Position numbers and translations under genes: made by a program. A DNA stretch of 64,000 bases from Gorsachius magnificus (lineage: Eukaryota; Chordata; Aves; Pelecaniformes; Ardeidae), in NCBI GenBank assembly GCA_034008185.1, contig CM067081.1, positions 11,345,821 through 11,409,820 on the forward strand, given 5' to 3'. The notes below the pieces were generated by a model. It searched no databases. It had not been told where the DNA came from and saw only the letters and a program-made list of their open reading frames with translations. Numbering within the stretch: the stretch's first letter is position 1; each line of letters opens with the position of its first letter. This document shows positions 25,628 to 37,300 of this stretch, piece after piece.

Positions 25628-28600
25628 TTCTGAACCTTTAAGTCACCCGTTCTGATATTTCATTTTGCCAGGTCATTTGGTTACCATCTACTGGTCTCAG
25701 TACCATGAGTCTGACAAAAGTTAAGATTTAAAGCCTCCAAGACTTTCTTCAGTACGCTTTTCTAATATTTAGGTTTGCAGATACTGCAGGGAGCATTTCA
25801 CTCCAAATAAAAACACCTTCCTTCCTTCCTGTCTTTTGGCAATGCAGTGTTGAAATTACCTGATGTCATCGTTAATTCTCAAATGCTATAACAGACCATT
25901 ACGCATCGTTTTCTAGCTTGAGTGTGGCTGGAAGCCATTGACTTTCCTAATCAGCCACCTAGAGTGTTTGTGTCAGTAATAATCTGTATTTGAAATGTAC
26001 TCTAAATTATTTATTTCTCATAGCTGGCCAGAGTGAATGTATTAATTTTTTTATGATTGAAAACAAAAGTTCCCAGATTAGCACATTGTAAAGGAAATAA
26101 GGAAAGATGGATCATATTGATAAGATTGGCACTCTTTCCTACAAGTGTTTAAGTAATTTGTCTTTTGGGACAGCACTACATACTATTAGGATAAGTGAAG
26201 TAAGCAGCTGCCCGCTTCTTTTCCACAATTGCCAAATAAAGGATTAGAAAGAAAAGGCATCTGGTTTGCTACAGCTAGCTCAGCATTTGTGTTGAACTAA
26301 AAAAAAAACCAAACCTTTACGTACATTTTTTTTTCCTCTCCTGTATATCTTTGAGCTATGCTGCCTTCACTTTGTAGCAATAATCCAACATGTAATTCAG
26401 TAATATCATGCATTTCAGAAAAATATTTCCTTGTAAGAATTTAGCTGCAAATTTAGCCTCTCTCTGAAGTAGGCAGAGATAGTAATTCAGTGTATTTTAC
26501 TTTAAAGTTCCATTCATCCCTCAATAAGCTCTCCTTTATAATCTTTTATTTCTCTTATTTGGGCTGAATTCCAGAGACTCTTACAATAGGTATTGCAGCT
26601 CGTCCACGCGTTGGCAGAAGAAACAAACCCATTAGTCACTAACAGCAGGGGTATGCCTCAGCTCTCAGGCTCCCTTTGATCATTTTTCTGTCTCCAGTAA
26701 CTCAACCAGATTCTCTTTTCTAAAGTTTTCTGAAGCAAAATTGGCATTTCTGGTTGGGGGAAGGGAGAGGCTTTTACCTGAAAACCTCATTATGCACAGT
26801 CCTTAGATGAGATACAGGCATCTCAGCTCGCTCTTTTTGCATTAAGCAGTTATCACACGAACGAAAACAAACAAGCAAATATGACATCTTCAGCATTTTG
26901 CGGTGCTAATGACAGTAATGTGACAGTTCCTCTTAACTTAAAAATTGGGTGGGCTGAGTACTTCCTCCTGCCAAGGAATGATATGGAAGAAGTTCCTCGT
27001 TCTTCTCGAGGCTTGATAACCCACATTAAACACCTGCTGATCATCTTGTTATACTTGTTGCGGTAAGATCCCTGCTAGCTACTCTCTCCAGCTGAGTTAA
27101 TAATTATCTTGGAAGTTGCGAGCTTTTGTTAATGAGACTCAATATTGTACTTTTAATTCAGGAGGGTGGTCCTCAGAGTTGCATTCGTATTCTGAAAAAA
27201 TTCAAGAGCTAAACCTTCTTCAGTTAAGTGTCACAGTCCAATTCACAGGAGGAGTGACTGTCTCAAGGCAAAACAACTTTTGTCACCAGTATTGAGGTCT
27301 GCTAGACTGACACTGTGTTTTAGCCAATACTTTCACAGTAGACATCTCCTCCATGCCTTCTCGATCGCCATAAAAAGAAGAAATTTTCCTATCTAACGTT
27401 CCAGCTGTTCTAGGTTAACAATTAGTGCTGACCTCGATTTTCATATAGGAGATCCACTGCTATGGAAACCTCTTTGTAGTTGATCTGTAGACTTGAATGT
27501 GCACATGAATATGAAAGATTATCTCTCAGTCCTGCAGGAAAGGTAGCATTAATGTCTATAGACCAAACCTACTGAAGCAGAAGAAATGGAAATTTTCTTA
27601 GTTGGATATTGAAAGTTCTGTTATTACACTGAATTTGTCATACTCTGCAGAAGGAGATATTTTTGTGGAGTTTTCTCCAAAATTGCATCTGATGTAGGCA
27701 GAGGGCATTTCAGGAGGTCTCGTCCTGGTCCATCCAGCTGAAGGAAGCATTGTAAGGGATGTGTGAATGTTGCTACTCTAGCAAAGAAATTTCCAGGTAA
27801 CCAATACTTATGTGTATTGGCTGACATTGGTTCAGTAAAGTCATAAACATTAAAGCCAATGGGTAGGTGCAGATTTCTGACAGAAAATGCTCTTTTTATG
27901 AAGACAACTGTAGTGGAACTGTAGGTTGGGGGAAATGTGATGCTTAGGATTTCACCATGAAAGTGGTATATAAAGTTCCTGTTATTCTTGCTGCCTGATG
28001 CCATCAGACCCCATGTCATCACATTCCTTTTAAGATATTCCACCCTTGGTGAATGGACCAACCCTTTGTATGGTTGGGCAGAGAGTCAAAACTCAGCTGC
28101 TTTCATGGCCATGTCCCAGCTTTGGGAAGTCATGGCCTCTGTTGTTGACACAGCATGAGCAGCAATGTCTAACCAGAAGGGCAGAGGGGATAGTAGCTGG
28201 CCAGCCGCATCCCAGGTTGCAAATGGGCAAGAAGCAGCATGTCTGCACCTATTGATGTCTGGATACCAGACTCAGCAGAGACACTGGAGAGGGTGTTCAG
28301 CATTTAGGAAAGCACACGCTTACCAAGCAGCCATTCCTCATCTCTTCTGGGAAAGCTTTAATTCTGGTTCTCACCATTTCCCCATCTTGATTACTATGAG
28401 ATTCACCTCATGTTGGGTTTTTCGTGCCGCATCTTGACAAGCATGTATTGAGACTGTCTTCTTTGTCATCTATATCACCCTTCTTCTCTGTTTTGTTTTC
28501 CCCAGCCATGCCATCTGCAGGTTTCTAAACAAAAGGACCTCATTGGTCCTGAGTTACGTCTTCTTTCCTGGCAAGCTCTCCTGTGCCTTGCACATCTGCT

Positions 28601-31600
28601 TTTCACATTTCCAGAGATACCAGCTGTGAATTAGCTTTTGTATCTTCGTCCTACAAACGTCCCAACCTCCTCCCCCTCCTCCCCCTCCCCCAGTTACTTT
28701 TCACTGTAATTTTCAGCTGTTTAAGGACTTTGCTGAGAACTGTGGTAATGTTTGAATCAAAATTGCCTTGGTTAGAGGGGCCCCTAAGTACTGGTGTGAT
28801 ACAGTGTCCTGATGGAAACGGTATCTGCCGAGCGGTGTGCTGAACGACCTCTCCGGTCCTCCCCATTTTTGTCTGGGAACAATTTTGAACTGGCAGCAAT
28901 TTGTTATTTTGTTTTAATGTGTTGTCGTGGAGGTTTATTCCATAGGGGCAGAGGACATTTTTGCAGCTCTTTTACCCTGTTTAGAGCTGGAACCTGAAAA
29001 GTCAGGCTGGGGTCAGGCTGATGGAGCAGAAAAGAGGGGTCAGCTGGGGCGCGGATTTACAGTTAGGGAAATAATCACATCGCTGGTGTGAGGGCGGCTT
29101 AAGTAATTAATTTACATGCCTGCAAAGAGAGAGCTTTAACTCACACTTCAGCTCTCATGTCTGGCACTCAGAGCTTTTCGAGCAGAGCTGGAGCCTGTCA
29201 TTTTGAAAAGTTTTGAGTATCACCCAGAGAAAAAGGCTTAGCTGGTACACAACATTTTCCTCTCCGGGGACATAAAGTTTTAGTCAGAGTAGAATTGACT
29301 AACTTCAGGCCTTCTATGTTAATTTCTGTTAATTAGATGACATTTCGTGTTATAGCCATTACTATTTTCAATTAGCTGTCAGCAAATATTTTCAGTGCAA
29401 CTTTTCGGTTATTGAACGGATTTCCCACAAGTTTGGGCTTAGAAAAACAAACAAATGCATGCACGTATTTACTGCCACAACACCATGTTAGGCAGGATTT
29501 CAGCAGTAACCTCACAGACTGTGAGACTGTGTGGTGGTGAGACAAGAGGATGGCTTTGCTTCTTGAGCAGTCTCCTGACTTAAGTAAGTTCTTTATCACA
29601 GTTGCTTGACTGATTATACCACTGTGGTTTTCAGAGATTTTAGTATAGTTATTAGTTGTAAACTTTTTATCTTGCCCACACTTTTGTTTTGTAGATGACT
29701 GCTAGCAGGTTGAAGAAAATGGTGGTTTTGTTTGGTTGTGGTTTTTTTAAGTTGAGTGATGTTCAATTAAGAAAACAAGAGTTTCCTGAATCTTGCTAGT
29801 ATTTTCTATGCATTCAGAATGTTACCCCCCAAAAAAGCATTTTGTTGGTATTTTTGACCAGCATTTAAACAAGGGTGTTTCTGATGGTTTCTGTGCACTC
29901 TACAGCCTGTCCTGCCTGGCATCACGGATTATTTTATCTGTGGAGTCAGTAGAAATCCTGAAAAAGGTTTTTCTTAACCTGTGCTCTTGCTGAGAGCTTG
30001 GCCAGTTGCACAGGAGTAGAACAGAAATAGAGGGGATCATCCTCTAGGTGGGAAAAAGGTTATTTATTGTTGAAAGCCTGTAACTGGAGAATTGGCAGAA
30101 TTGGCTTTTTGTTAGCTGCAGAAGCTCTGAAGTTCTCCTGGAGCAGTGAAGTGGAGGGGCTGAGGTCCCCGGTGGTGTTGCTCCCACCGGGTGGAAGAGC
30201 AGATTTGCAGCATGTGTGCAGCCTTTCGGTGTTATAAATGCTATTTTGGAAAGTGTAGGGAGTGCGAACTGGATGGCTGAGTACACTGGTAATGAGCTGC
30301 GGGTCCTCTCCCCGCAGCCCCTCGCCGGTGACGGGCAGATGGCGCGTTGGTGGCTTTGCAGGGTGGGGATGGTCCCTGTCCGGCTCTCAGCAGACACTCA
30401 TCCCCGCCACGAGGCGGTGATCGCAACGAGTGCTAATTGCCAACCCTGGTGACGGTCTTTGGATAGAGAGGCCTGAGGCTGATGCACGTCATTGGGAGGA
30501 CAGGCTTCACTCTCCAAATCAGTTACAGGCTGATTTGGGGGATTTTACATTGCCGCTATATATTGCCATACCTTTTCTTTTTCTGTAAATAAGGAATTTC
30601 AGTCCCTAAGGCTCTCAGTCCACTCCTTTCCACTGTATCAGTTTTTATAAAGTATAGTTAAGTACAGGAAATGGCAAAGGTCTTTTACTTTTCTCTTAGA
30701 AAATGTTGTCATTTTTCTGCTGATCTCAGAACTAAATTGGGGTTACCCTAAGTTTGGATTTCTTGTTGCAAGGAGGGGACAATGGCAAGGGACATTATTT
30801 CCAGAAAATTCTGCTTTGCCTAAGGATTGGACATGAGGACTTTATGATTTGTAAGGACACACAGAAACATGTAAGGAAAAATGAAGCATCGAGTAATTAA
30901 CCAGCAAAGCAATTGATGTGCAGTGATCAGTGTGAGCAGGGAAGGGTATGGAATATCTTGGCTCACTGTCATCAGAAATTGCTGCTGTGGGAATTGGCAT
31001 GTTAGCATATGGAGATGAAAGTGAAATTTGAACTTCTTTCATGCAAACAGAAATAACTTTCTACCTTATTTCTTTCTCTTTTAAAAATGCAATCGAAATA
31101 TTGAGGGAGAAGTTTGAAACATATTGATTGCATTTTGAAGGCATATTATTAAATCCCTTGAGTGCTTGTTGATCTTGGATCATTTCATTTTCGCACTGTT
31201 TCAGACTGAAAATTATTAGTAATTCTGTTTAAGTTGCAACTAAATTACTAATTAACTTTTGTCTCAAAGATTTTACTTCTTACGTGTTTCTGCCAGCACA
31301 GTGTGCTCTTTACACAATGCATCAGAAATTTTTTGCTACCTGCCTCTCTGTGCCCCTTACAAACATATAAAGCAGTTTTGGAATTAATGAGCTGTCAAAT
31401 CTCAGGTAATGAATGAAAAGAACTGACAGAAATTCTTTTGTTGTTTAAGAAATTCCAAATAATTAATAGAAAAAAAGTGACAGAGATCCTTTTAGGATTT
31501 AAGAAGAAATGCATCTTTCAAATTAATTGTGTGACTGAAAAAGCTTTAAAATGTGTTTGCAAAAAAGCAGGAATCCAGCTTAATGGGTTAATTCCAGTTC

Positions 31601-31925
31601 TCTCTTCTGAGATAAACTCGCAGAATTTGAGATAAAAGGATTTTATGTTTTAAGAAATAGATTCTTAGTCCACAGGTTCCCTTTTCCAGGTTCATCTCAA
31701 AAGTAAAAAATCTTCCTGATTCCTTTATTCGGCATTGTGGACATATTTGGCTTCGGCACTGAGCATGTTTATAGTGAGCATGTCTTGTGCACAGACAAGA
31801 CTGTGTAAACTGCAGGTTAGGTTTGGGGAGGGAGAGGTGTTTCCTTATGTTTTATGTTCTTTTGCAATTTATGAAGTCCCACTGTGCCTATTCAGGATAA
31901 TGCCTCTACTGCTGATGTTTTTCAG

Positions 31926-32240
31926 GTAACCGTCTCAGATGGGGGCGCATCTCCCAAGCAGTCCTCCGTTTGGGTGGTGGTCCAGGTTCTGGATGAGAAC
32001 GATAACAAGCCTCAATTTCCAGAGAAAGTCTATCAGATCAAGCTGCCAGAGAGGGACCGTAAGAAAAGAGGGGAGCCGATCTACAGAGCTTTTGCTTTTG
32101 ACAAAGACGAAGGCCCTAATGCAGAAATCTCATACAGCATTGTGGATGGAAACGATGATGGGAAATTTTTTATTGATCCTAAAACAGGGATGGTTTCTTC
32201 CAGAAAGCAGTTCACAGCGGGGAGTTATGACATCTTAACA
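31926..32240 (+). CDS. FAT3: FAT3 internal exon: end of one cadherin repeat and most of the next
   Basis: This 315-bp exon encodes 105 residues of the extracellular chain of FAT3, a giant cell-surface cadherin involved in planar polarity and neuronal (notably retinal amacrine) morphology. Residues 1-31 finish a cadherin repeat with a canonical calcium linker, DENDNKPQF at 23-31. The rest starts the next repeat ([16 protein letters not shown] and the [10 protein letters not shown] strand). The basic run RDRKKRGEP before it is characteristic of FAT3. The acceptor is TTTTTCAG ending at 31925 and the donor is GTAAGT from 32241, a strong pair; both flanking introns are phase 0. The open frame extends upstream to a methionine at 31884, but that part lies before the acceptor and shows no cadherin homology, so it is taken as intron. 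Assignment to FAT3 rather than FAT1 rests on recognised peptides. Confidence 0.96.
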
Positions 32241-34165
32241 GTAAGTGCTCTTCCATTGACATAGAAACCCGTTGTTTGAATGACTTTGTTTTTGAAATAG
32301 GCCTGCTTGTACAAAGAGTGATATGGACTGTGTTTAATGTGTGACCTATATGTAAGATCTGACTGTATTAAGAAATCTAGTACTCACATACAACTACTGC
32401 CCAAAAATTGAGCCTGAGAGAGCATTCATGCTATAGCACAAAGTGAACTACTCTCAGGCTGTTTAGTCAACTTGAAAATTGTTGGTGCAAGTCATTCCCT
32501 TGAATAAACAGAAATGAAGACCAAGGGCTTGTCTGCTCACAAAGTTCTATCATGTTGAACTGGGCGGATACTGCTATGAATGGATATTCACCTTCTGTGT
32601 GGACACAACTGCTTGCCCTCATGGAAAGGTCCTTATACTGTCCAAGTTAGGTGGCTTCAGGGAGGAGGAGTACTACGTACAGTAGGTTGTAGTACCCTTC
32701 TCACTGTGTAAGTACGGCAGCAATTTCAGTTAAAAGAAATCTTGGTCAAAATGCTTCTGCCAGAATTCAAACCGTATAGATAAGGTCAAAGAAAGAAAGA
32801 ATACAAGATGGTGGTGTTGATATAAAGCAATATAAGACTTGAATGTGCACTTTTCGTCTACAGCTATAAGCCAACAAGTTGGAGTTAAGGAGTTGACAAA
32901 AAAATGCCAAAGGCCCACAGTCTGGCCCGTAGTAAAGGAAGCAATGTCACTTACAGTAAGGGGTCTCTTTTGGGATACCTTCACATGGTTGGAAACTGTA
33001 TCAGGAAAATGAATATCAAAGTATTGAGAAATACCTAGTAATCAGAGTAGAGCATCCTTTGGGTGTGCAGAGCTGGCAGTCATGTCTGGGATCTGGCCCT
33101 TATTATAATGCAACGGTTGAAGGTTTTCTACCTTGAAACTGCTCATCACACCCTCAGCATATTTTCACTTAGGGACTGCCCGCCTTGAATGGAGCAGAGT
33201 GGCGAGTGTTAGCACCAAACCCACTTAACACCTTTCCAGAGAAAGAAATAGGGTATGGTATTTTAGGAAAATATTTCCCATTTTTAACAGGCATAGTAAC
33301 AGTATATATCCACCAATGCTCCTATATAGTCAGAAACATTTCCTTCAGTTTTAGAGGAAAAACCCTTTGATTGACATTGATGTTATTCACCAAAGCACCC
33401 ATTCTGTAACCTACATTCTCCCTTTCCTTCAGCCCAGTGTTTATTGTTGCTCATCTTGTCTTTTCTGTGCTAAAACCATGAAGCATGCCAGGCAAATATC
33501 AACTCTGTCCACCCCTTTAGAGGACATTATAATAAAAAGAATTAGCACCAAGCTGGGCCACTCTTAATGAACATGACAGAGAGGAGAAAGCAAGGAAAAT
33601 AAATATGGCAAAATTTTAAATTATATTTGTTTTGGAAAACAGGGGAAATGATCTGAAACTTATTTCACTCAATTAGAGATCCTGAAGAAGGCAATATAAG
33701 GAATACCAGTCTTATCTGCAATACAGATGCCATTTAAAAGCAATCAAACATGGTCTGGCTGAGCATGTTTCACAAGTGCACGGTGTCCCATGGGGTCATT
33801 ATAAAGCTCCCAGCTTTGCTGCAAGAGGGAACTGGGTGGAAGATGTAATCAGAGAGGGAAGCTGGTTCTGGAGAGGAGGATCTGTGTGGGGAGCATGTGA
33901 ATTGCATCTCCAGGAGGCCTCGCACCAGCATTTCTAAAACAAAACATTTCAGTTTAAAATCAGTCTTTTCAGTGAAAAGTCAGAGTGTAATGGAAAAAAA
34001 TGAGAAATGAGAAATAAGTGCTTATCTTCCTCTTTTTTTCATGGGATTTTACATAGAGGATTACAAAGGCCATTTTCCAAGCAGTTGTCATCATGCGATA
34101 GAATTAGGTCTGAACTGCCAAGCTGTGATGCTCAGTCTGAGTCCTCTTTTCTTTGTACCTGCCAG
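32241..34165 (+). other. FAT3: FAT3 intron, 1925 bp, phase 0
   Basis: The intron lies between a strong GTAAGT donor and the CCTGCCAG acceptor ending at 34165, with the pyrimidine-rich TCCTCTTTTCTTTGTACCTG just before it. I see no gene, interspersed repeat or notable structure inside. Confidence 0.93.
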
Positions 34166-34376
34166 ATAAAAGCAGTGGACAATGGTCGGCCCCAAAAATC
34201 TTCAACCGCACGCCTCCATATTGAGTGGATAAAAAAGCCTGCGCCCTCGCCCATGCCCCTGACTTTCGATGAACCTTTTTACAACTTCACTGTCATGGAA
34301 AGTGATAAAGTGACAGAAATCGTTGGGGTGGTCTCTGTGCAGCCATCTAACATCCCTCTCTGGTTTGATATTGTGG
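34166..34376 (+). CDS. FAT3: FAT3 internal exon: repeat end with a calcium-poor linker
   Basis: This 211-bp exon encodes 70 codons plus one base. It begins [13 protein letters not shown], completing the cadherin repeat started in the previous exon. It then crosses the linker [15 protein letters not shown] (about 34223-34267), which has proline and basic residues where a DxNDN calcium motif would normally sit. The next repeat starts with [13 protein letters not shown] and runs to LWFDIV; NFT is a possible N-glycosylation site. The exon ends in phase 1, and its last G joins GA of the next exon to restore a glycine codon. The acceptor is GCCAG ending at 34165 and the donor is GTAAGT from 34377, both good. 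The missing calcium motif implies a flexible or bent joint here, an inference from what is known of Fat/Dachsous ectodomains. Confidence 0.95.
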
Positions 34377-37300
34377 GTAAGTTTGGGGAGCCAGAGGTGT
34401 AAGGAGCCAGAGCTTTCAGAAGCAAAGCATATGGATGTGTGGTTTTGAGAGCAAGAAAACTAACCGTGAACTGTCCCCCCGTCCCCCCCCCAATTAAACC
34501 CACCTTTGTAATGCTGAAATGAAAATGCTATTTTAATATAGTAATAACAATAATAATAATATTCCTGCTTTTGTTATGACTCCTTAGCTAAGCTGAAAAA
34601 AAGCGCTGTATGGCTGAATTGGTTTTTTTCATACTATGTTATTTACTGCAATCTTAATGTTGTCTGTCATTTAAATTCTATTGTCATACTTTGCTAATCT
34701 CATTTCTAAATGTATTTATGGTACTTAGACTTGCTGTCCCTCATTTCTCTCTTTCTTCACCTTTTTTTCTGCATTCTGTTCTTTTTTTTCTGCTTCCGAC
34801 TGCCCTGCTTCAAGGTGGCAAGCATGCTCGAGAGATGTTCTATATTCTACAGACAGCTTGTGGGCAGAACTGTTCAACAGAAGGTACCCTTAGTGCAAAC
34901 ACATTTGCTAAAATACAACTATCCAGGCTGCCTTTTATTTTTGCAAGTTCTTTGAGACAATTTATATTACATCTTTCATAAGTGCCTGTGACAGGATGCG
35001 ATGCGACACATGGATGTGCTGCGTTTCTTTCTATGACAGCTTTTACCGTATTTGTGTCCAATTATTATCATTTTATTCACGGATTTTCCACAGTTTATCA
35101 CAAATAATTAATTCAAACCTTTCACAGTCCAGTGCCATCCATTTAACTGTGAAACAGAATGGGATGCATCAACATATGGGTTACAAATGGAGCCACCAAA
35201 AGTTTGTCGTGAATGCAAGCTGAAAAAGAGAAATGTGTTTTGATGTGAGATTTCAACCACAAAATTGCCTTACATAAAATTGGTTATAAAAATAGGGAGG
35301 GAGAAATATCCTTAGCAAAGAGGAGGAGAAGCCATCAAAGTAATGGTCTTAAAATCCCAGGGAAACACAGCTGAGTATGTAGCTGCCAAAAAGACAGGGA
35401 GTAGAGGGTCTCCCTTGGTTGCAGTGGAGAAACAGGAATCAATGTTCCTAAGCATTGCTTTCCTGCTTCTGCTGCTGGTCCAGTTATGCTGTTTAAAATA
35501 GCTCATTTAACATCTCCAGAATGAGACTTTCCCCAGCAGCACGGCGACCCTGAGAAGTTATTGTACCACTTAGTATTTGCAGATACTTGTGCGTAACGTT
35601 TGTATACCTTCGGATGTAAAACACTGTGTCTGCACAAAGTGGTGTTATTTAAATTAAGGGTTATGAAGCAAATACTGTATGAAAGATTAGAGAAACAAAA
35701 AGCTTTTGCCGCAGATTTAGTGGAAAGGGTGCATCAGCAGTCTTAATTTACAGGGCTTGAGCCTGCTTCTCGTTTCAGCATAGCTATTTGTGGATGGGTT
35801 TAGCCAACAGGAAGGACGAGGACCACAAGAGAAAGGGTCTGTCAGAGTAATTTTCATCCACCTTTTGTTGCCAGTTTGTGCAGATGAAAGACAGAAGCAG
35901 CAACGTTTCCTCTTTGAATTTGTAGTGTAGTTTCTGATGTGCCAACCACATTAAAATTAAACCCAAAGCTATTATCATGTTCTAGGGTTCCTGCTAGCCC
36001 CTGGGGAAGGACAGCATATGTTTCCTATGGTTTTCTTCCCATTCCCTTGGCTGTTTCAGTATGCTACATGCGATTTATTAGATAATGTTTACATTCCCTT
36101 TCTCTTCCTCACTGACCCTAACTTTCCTCCCAGGAGAAATCCACCTTTATTGATGTTATTGACACTTTCTCCCATTTGAACCTTTTGCTGGCCTCCTCTG
36201 CCTTTCGCAGCCTTTAGGTCCTTTCCTTGGCAAATTCACCGACTCTCATTAAAATGCTGCCTGTGTTAAGCACTGAGAGAAGCCCCCGCTCTTCCACTGC
36301 CTTCTTTTACCTTATTAGAGTCACTTGCAATCTAGCAACACCTTATAATAATATTTCATTTTTTGCCTACCAAGGAGAGAAGATGGGGAGAGCATTATGA
36401 AATTTAAGCCTTTAATTTGTCATTTAATGTGACCTTTATGGCTAAAATAGTTCAAATGGTTTCAAAGAAGATTTTTGCTATTTAAACAACCCTAATAGTT
36501 TCCCTACAGGCTGTAGCTCCTGATGCTGTGAGATGCTGCATTACTGCAGAGGGTCATGGAGACAGAGCTTCCCTAGACTTAATGAGAAATCAGTGACCTT
36601 GACCATCCAGTTCAGTACTGTTACCATATGAATGTTGTCATTAAATAATATTACTGCTGTTATAAATAATAGCACTAGCAACAGCACTCATTCCTGCAAC
36701 AGGAATAGCCAACAATCCTGGGCATGCAGAAGACCCTGTTGTTCCAGACGCTCTGCAGACAAGGTGCAAAGACAAAATCCACCCCAAAAGATTTATAGAC
36801 AGAGCACTGTATGTTTAGATTATCTTTGCTGACTTTAGTCTGTGTCAGTATAAAAACCACTTTTTCTCCTTGTTCCTTAATATCATCCTGTGGAAAAAAA
36901 AAAAAGATGTTGATACTTTTCTTTTGGGAAAGCATTGAGGTGTAGTGCTGAAAAGTCTAATAAAAGACATAGGTTATCAGTGGAAGCTAGTTTTCATGTA
37001 TGGAAAGCTGTATGGGACTGCTGATGCAAGAGTCGGTTTCTGTGCTGCTGAAAAACCTAGACCTGATCCTGCTCCTGGTATTTTGTGATTTTGGACCTCT
37101 GTGCACAGTTCACAGTAATGTTAACAAAAGCCCTGAAGGCTTATGTAGAGGCATGGTTTAATATAGAGTTTGCAGCTTGACCTTTATGTTTATGACCTTT
37201 TCAAAATAGATGGGCATTGGAATTCCAGAGGACCTCCTTTTTAATGCATAACATGCACTATTTCCCAGATAAAAAAAAAAAAAAAAGGAGGGAAGACAGA

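Larger units (their letters stand above)
1..31925 (+). other. FAT3: FAT3 intron, 3' portion (upstream exon outside window)
   Basis: No cadherin-like peptide could be found on either strand before the exon at 31926, so this is read as the 3' part of one long FAT3 intron of at least 31.9 kb. It ends in a pyrimidine-rich stretch and TTTTTCAG at 31918-31925. Inside are a CR1 3' end near 3.1-3.5 kb, a rearranged CR1 near 22 kb, a probable solo LTR near 24.3-24.9 kb, a GTA microsatellite at 25.6 kb and several A/T or purine runs. The small open frames scattered through it have no recognisable domain and no splice context. Very long introns are known for vertebrate FAT3. A short non-coding RNA or an untranslated alternative exon would not be visible to this reading. 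Confidence 0.8.

Noticed and set aside
27624..28061. 145-codon open frame on the minus strand, the longest outside the FAT3 exons
   Set aside because: No recognisable domain, no promoter or splice context, and a length that chance can give in 64 kb; not recognised as a processed pseudogene.
31884..31925. Methionine and 14 in-frame codons before the first exon
   Set aside because: They precede a strong acceptor and do not resemble FAT3, so they are intron read-through, not a start.
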